6,770 nt of DNA from Spirochaetota bacterium. Lineage in GTDB: Bacteria > Spirochaetota > Leptospiria > Turneriellales > Turneriellaceae. A model generated the notes under the pieces. It saw only the letters and a program-made list of their open reading frames with translations. It made no database searches and had not been told where the DNA came from. The stretch covers positions 1 through 6,770 of the forward strand of contig JAKQXK010000310.1 of assembly GCA_029561505.1 (NCBI GenBank), in the 5' to 3' direction. Positions within the stretch are counted from its first letter, which is position 1, and every line of letters begins with the position of its first letter. Positions 6,010 to 6,770 of the stretch are shown one piece after another. Position numbers and translations under genes: made by a program.

Positions 6010-6741
6010 TTAACTGTGCGCTCTGCAAGCGGCATACGCCGCACGCAGTTCGTCGCCCAGTTGTGCGGCATTTCGAGAGTCGATGCGTTCGGCAAGAAAG
6101 TGACATAATTCTTCGGCTGACCCGGGCAATACCCGCTCGATATCTTCGAATGAGGTAGTTACCACACGATAGCGTTCGTAAAGCCCCGCGACCGCGGTAT
6201 AAAATCGCTGCAGGTCAATGTCGTTGCCGGCGAACCGTTGCAGCGCGCGGTGCAAGGTATGGTCAGAGGCGAGCCGCGCATAGGCAAACACAGAAACCGC
6301 ATTTGCCCAGGCGAAGAAATCCGCCCGGTAGACTTTTCTGTCTTTCGCTAGGCAATCATAGCTGAGGCAAATGCCCTCGCCATAGAACGAAAAATTCTGC
6401 GGGTGTGGCCACAGCGAAATCTGCGGGTGCGGCGAGCCTTGGGGGTGGAGTAGACAGCCCGTTCGCTGGTTTTGCCCATCGACAAAACCAACGAACGGGC
6501 AAACATAGATGTCGTCGCGCACTCGGTTGGGTAGCGTGACTGCTTCACGGCCTTTGCGGTATTGCACGATGTTCACCGCGGCTGAAATATCGAGCGCGAG
6601 AAACTGCCGCGTGTTCTCAGTCACCCATGCGCGGCGCTCTGCGTCGCCCCCTTTGTAATTAAAGATGCCGCAGCAGGCGCTACATGAAAGCCTTTCGCTC
6701 ATGCAGGCGTCTGCCGCCGTGAGTTCTGGAGCAGGGGACAT
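6010..6741 (-). CDS. Cysteine-rich protein of unknown function
   Basis: I do not recognise the family. The 243-residue product has no signal peptide or membrane segment and appears cytoplasmic. The N-terminal half carries a cysteine set: Cys20, Cys23 and Cys24 in CSACCGIFN, Cys81 in VCPFVGF, Cys96 in GCLLHP, and Cys125 and Cys130 in GEGICLSYDC. CxxCC followed by spaced cysteines resembles zinc or iron-sulfur binding proteins such as the YkgJ group, though the order differs, so metal binding is inference. A His/Pro-rich insert (about 100-116, with PHPQ twice) lies between Cys96 and Cys125. The C-terminal half (about 140-240) is predicted helical, with LHRALQRF, IERVLPGSAEELCHFLAERI and ELRAAYAACRAH. 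Met14 (6702), immediately before the first cysteine motif, is an alternative start; neither has a ribosome-binding site. The gene ends 37 bases before serS, so co-transcription is likely. It contains a long hairpin described separately. Confidence 0.75.
   Translation of the reverse strand: MSPAPELTAADACMSERLSCSACCGIFNYKGGDAERRAWVTENTRQFLALDISAAVNIVQYRKGREAVTLPNRVRDDIYVCPFVGFVDGQNQRTGCLLHPQGSPHPQISLWPHPQNFSFYGEGICLSYDCLAKDRKVYRADFFAWANAVSVFAYARLASDHTLHRALQRFAGNDIDLQRFYTAVAGLYERYRVVTTSFEDIERVLPGSAEELCHFLAERIDSRNAAQLGDELRAAYAACRAHS
6397..6433. repeat. Short direct repeat inside the cysteine-rich gene
   Basis: CTGCGGGTGTGGC (6397-6409) recurs as CTGCGGGTGCGGC (6421-6433), 12 of 13 identical with a 24-base period. 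It encodes the peptide PHPQ twice, eight residues apart (104-107 and 112-115). It looks like a remnant of an in-frame duplication of eight codons. Confidence 0.6.
6457..6500 (-). repeat. 18-bp inverted repeat (hairpin) within the cysteine-rich gene
   Basis: The arms 6457-6474 and 6483-6500 pair at 17 of 18 positions around an eight-base loop (6475-6482). The single mismatch becomes a G·U pair in the minus-strand mRNA (6491 with 6466), so the RNA stem is continuous. It spans the codons from Cys81 up to the residue before Cys96. No U-run follows, so it is not a standard terminator. Confidence 0.85.
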
Positions 6742-6770
6742 TTATTTGGCTTGGCGCATGCAGAGAATGG
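6742..6770 (-). CDS. Last codons of an upstream gene cut by the right edge
   Basis: The frame ending in TAA at 6744-6742 is open to the window edge and reads ILCMRQAK before the stop. TAA abuts the ATG of the cysteine-rich gene with no gap, as expected for adjacent genes in an operon. Only eight codons are visible, so the gene's existence is inferred and its product unknown. Confidence 0.3.

Noticed and set aside
5973..6095. N-terminal extension of serS by 41 codons
   Set aside because: It overlaps the end of the cysteine-rich gene and is unlike any SerRS N-terminus; MIDHQLLK is the normal family start.

Overview
All recognisable genes lie on the minus strand, so transcription runs from the right edge to the left. 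Base composition is moderate, around half G+C by eye. The gene set includes a signal-peptide outer-membrane β-barrel ending in Phe and a heptose-phosphate isomerase for LPS, which points to a diderm bacterium. The mix of a STAS antagonist, a phasin-like small coiled-coil protein and TPR-rich envelope proteins would suit a Leptospirales spirochaete (Leptospira, Leptonema or Turneriella). That assignment is inference from gene style, not proven here.

Layout in order of transcription: the last codons of an unknown gene (6770-6742); a 243-residue cysteine-rich protein I cannot name (6741-6010); seryl-tRNA synthetase serS (5972-4713); an RluA-family pseudouridine synthase (4709-3753); gmhA, sedoheptulose 7-phosphate isomerase (3733-3143); a stand-alone STAS anti-sigma-factor antagonist (3090-2728); and a short phasin-like coiled-coil protein (2674-2336). 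Gaps in this run are 3 to 53 bases, so it could be one operon: translation and RNA-modification housekeeping genes followed by envelope and signalling genes. A 163-base non-coding gap (2335-2173) follows. After it come a TPR plus β-barrel outer-membrane protein (2172-625) and, one base after its stop codon, a second exported TPR protein that runs off the left edge (623-1). This pair looks like a separate, translationally coupled unit.

The two most unusual sequence signals are not genes. The 163-base gap holds two 28-bp direct repeats (26/28 identical, 57-bp period). Each begins with a GCTACA-N3-TGTAGC dyad, a bulged G+C-rich hairpin lies between them, and another hairpin overlaps the stop codon of the phasin-like gene. 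This looks like a control region for the outer-membrane pair. Second, inside the cysteine-rich gene an 18-bp inverted repeat with an 8-base loop fills exactly the codons between two cysteines (Cys81 and Cys96). In mRNA all 18 positions can pair, one of them as G·U. A small 24-base-period direct repeat lies just downstream of it in the same gene.

No tRNA, rRNA, insertion sequence, CRISPR array or phage gene is visible. Shine-Dalgarno sequences are weak or absent before most starts. Several starts were therefore chosen by protein-family alignment from memory rather than by ribosome-binding sites.
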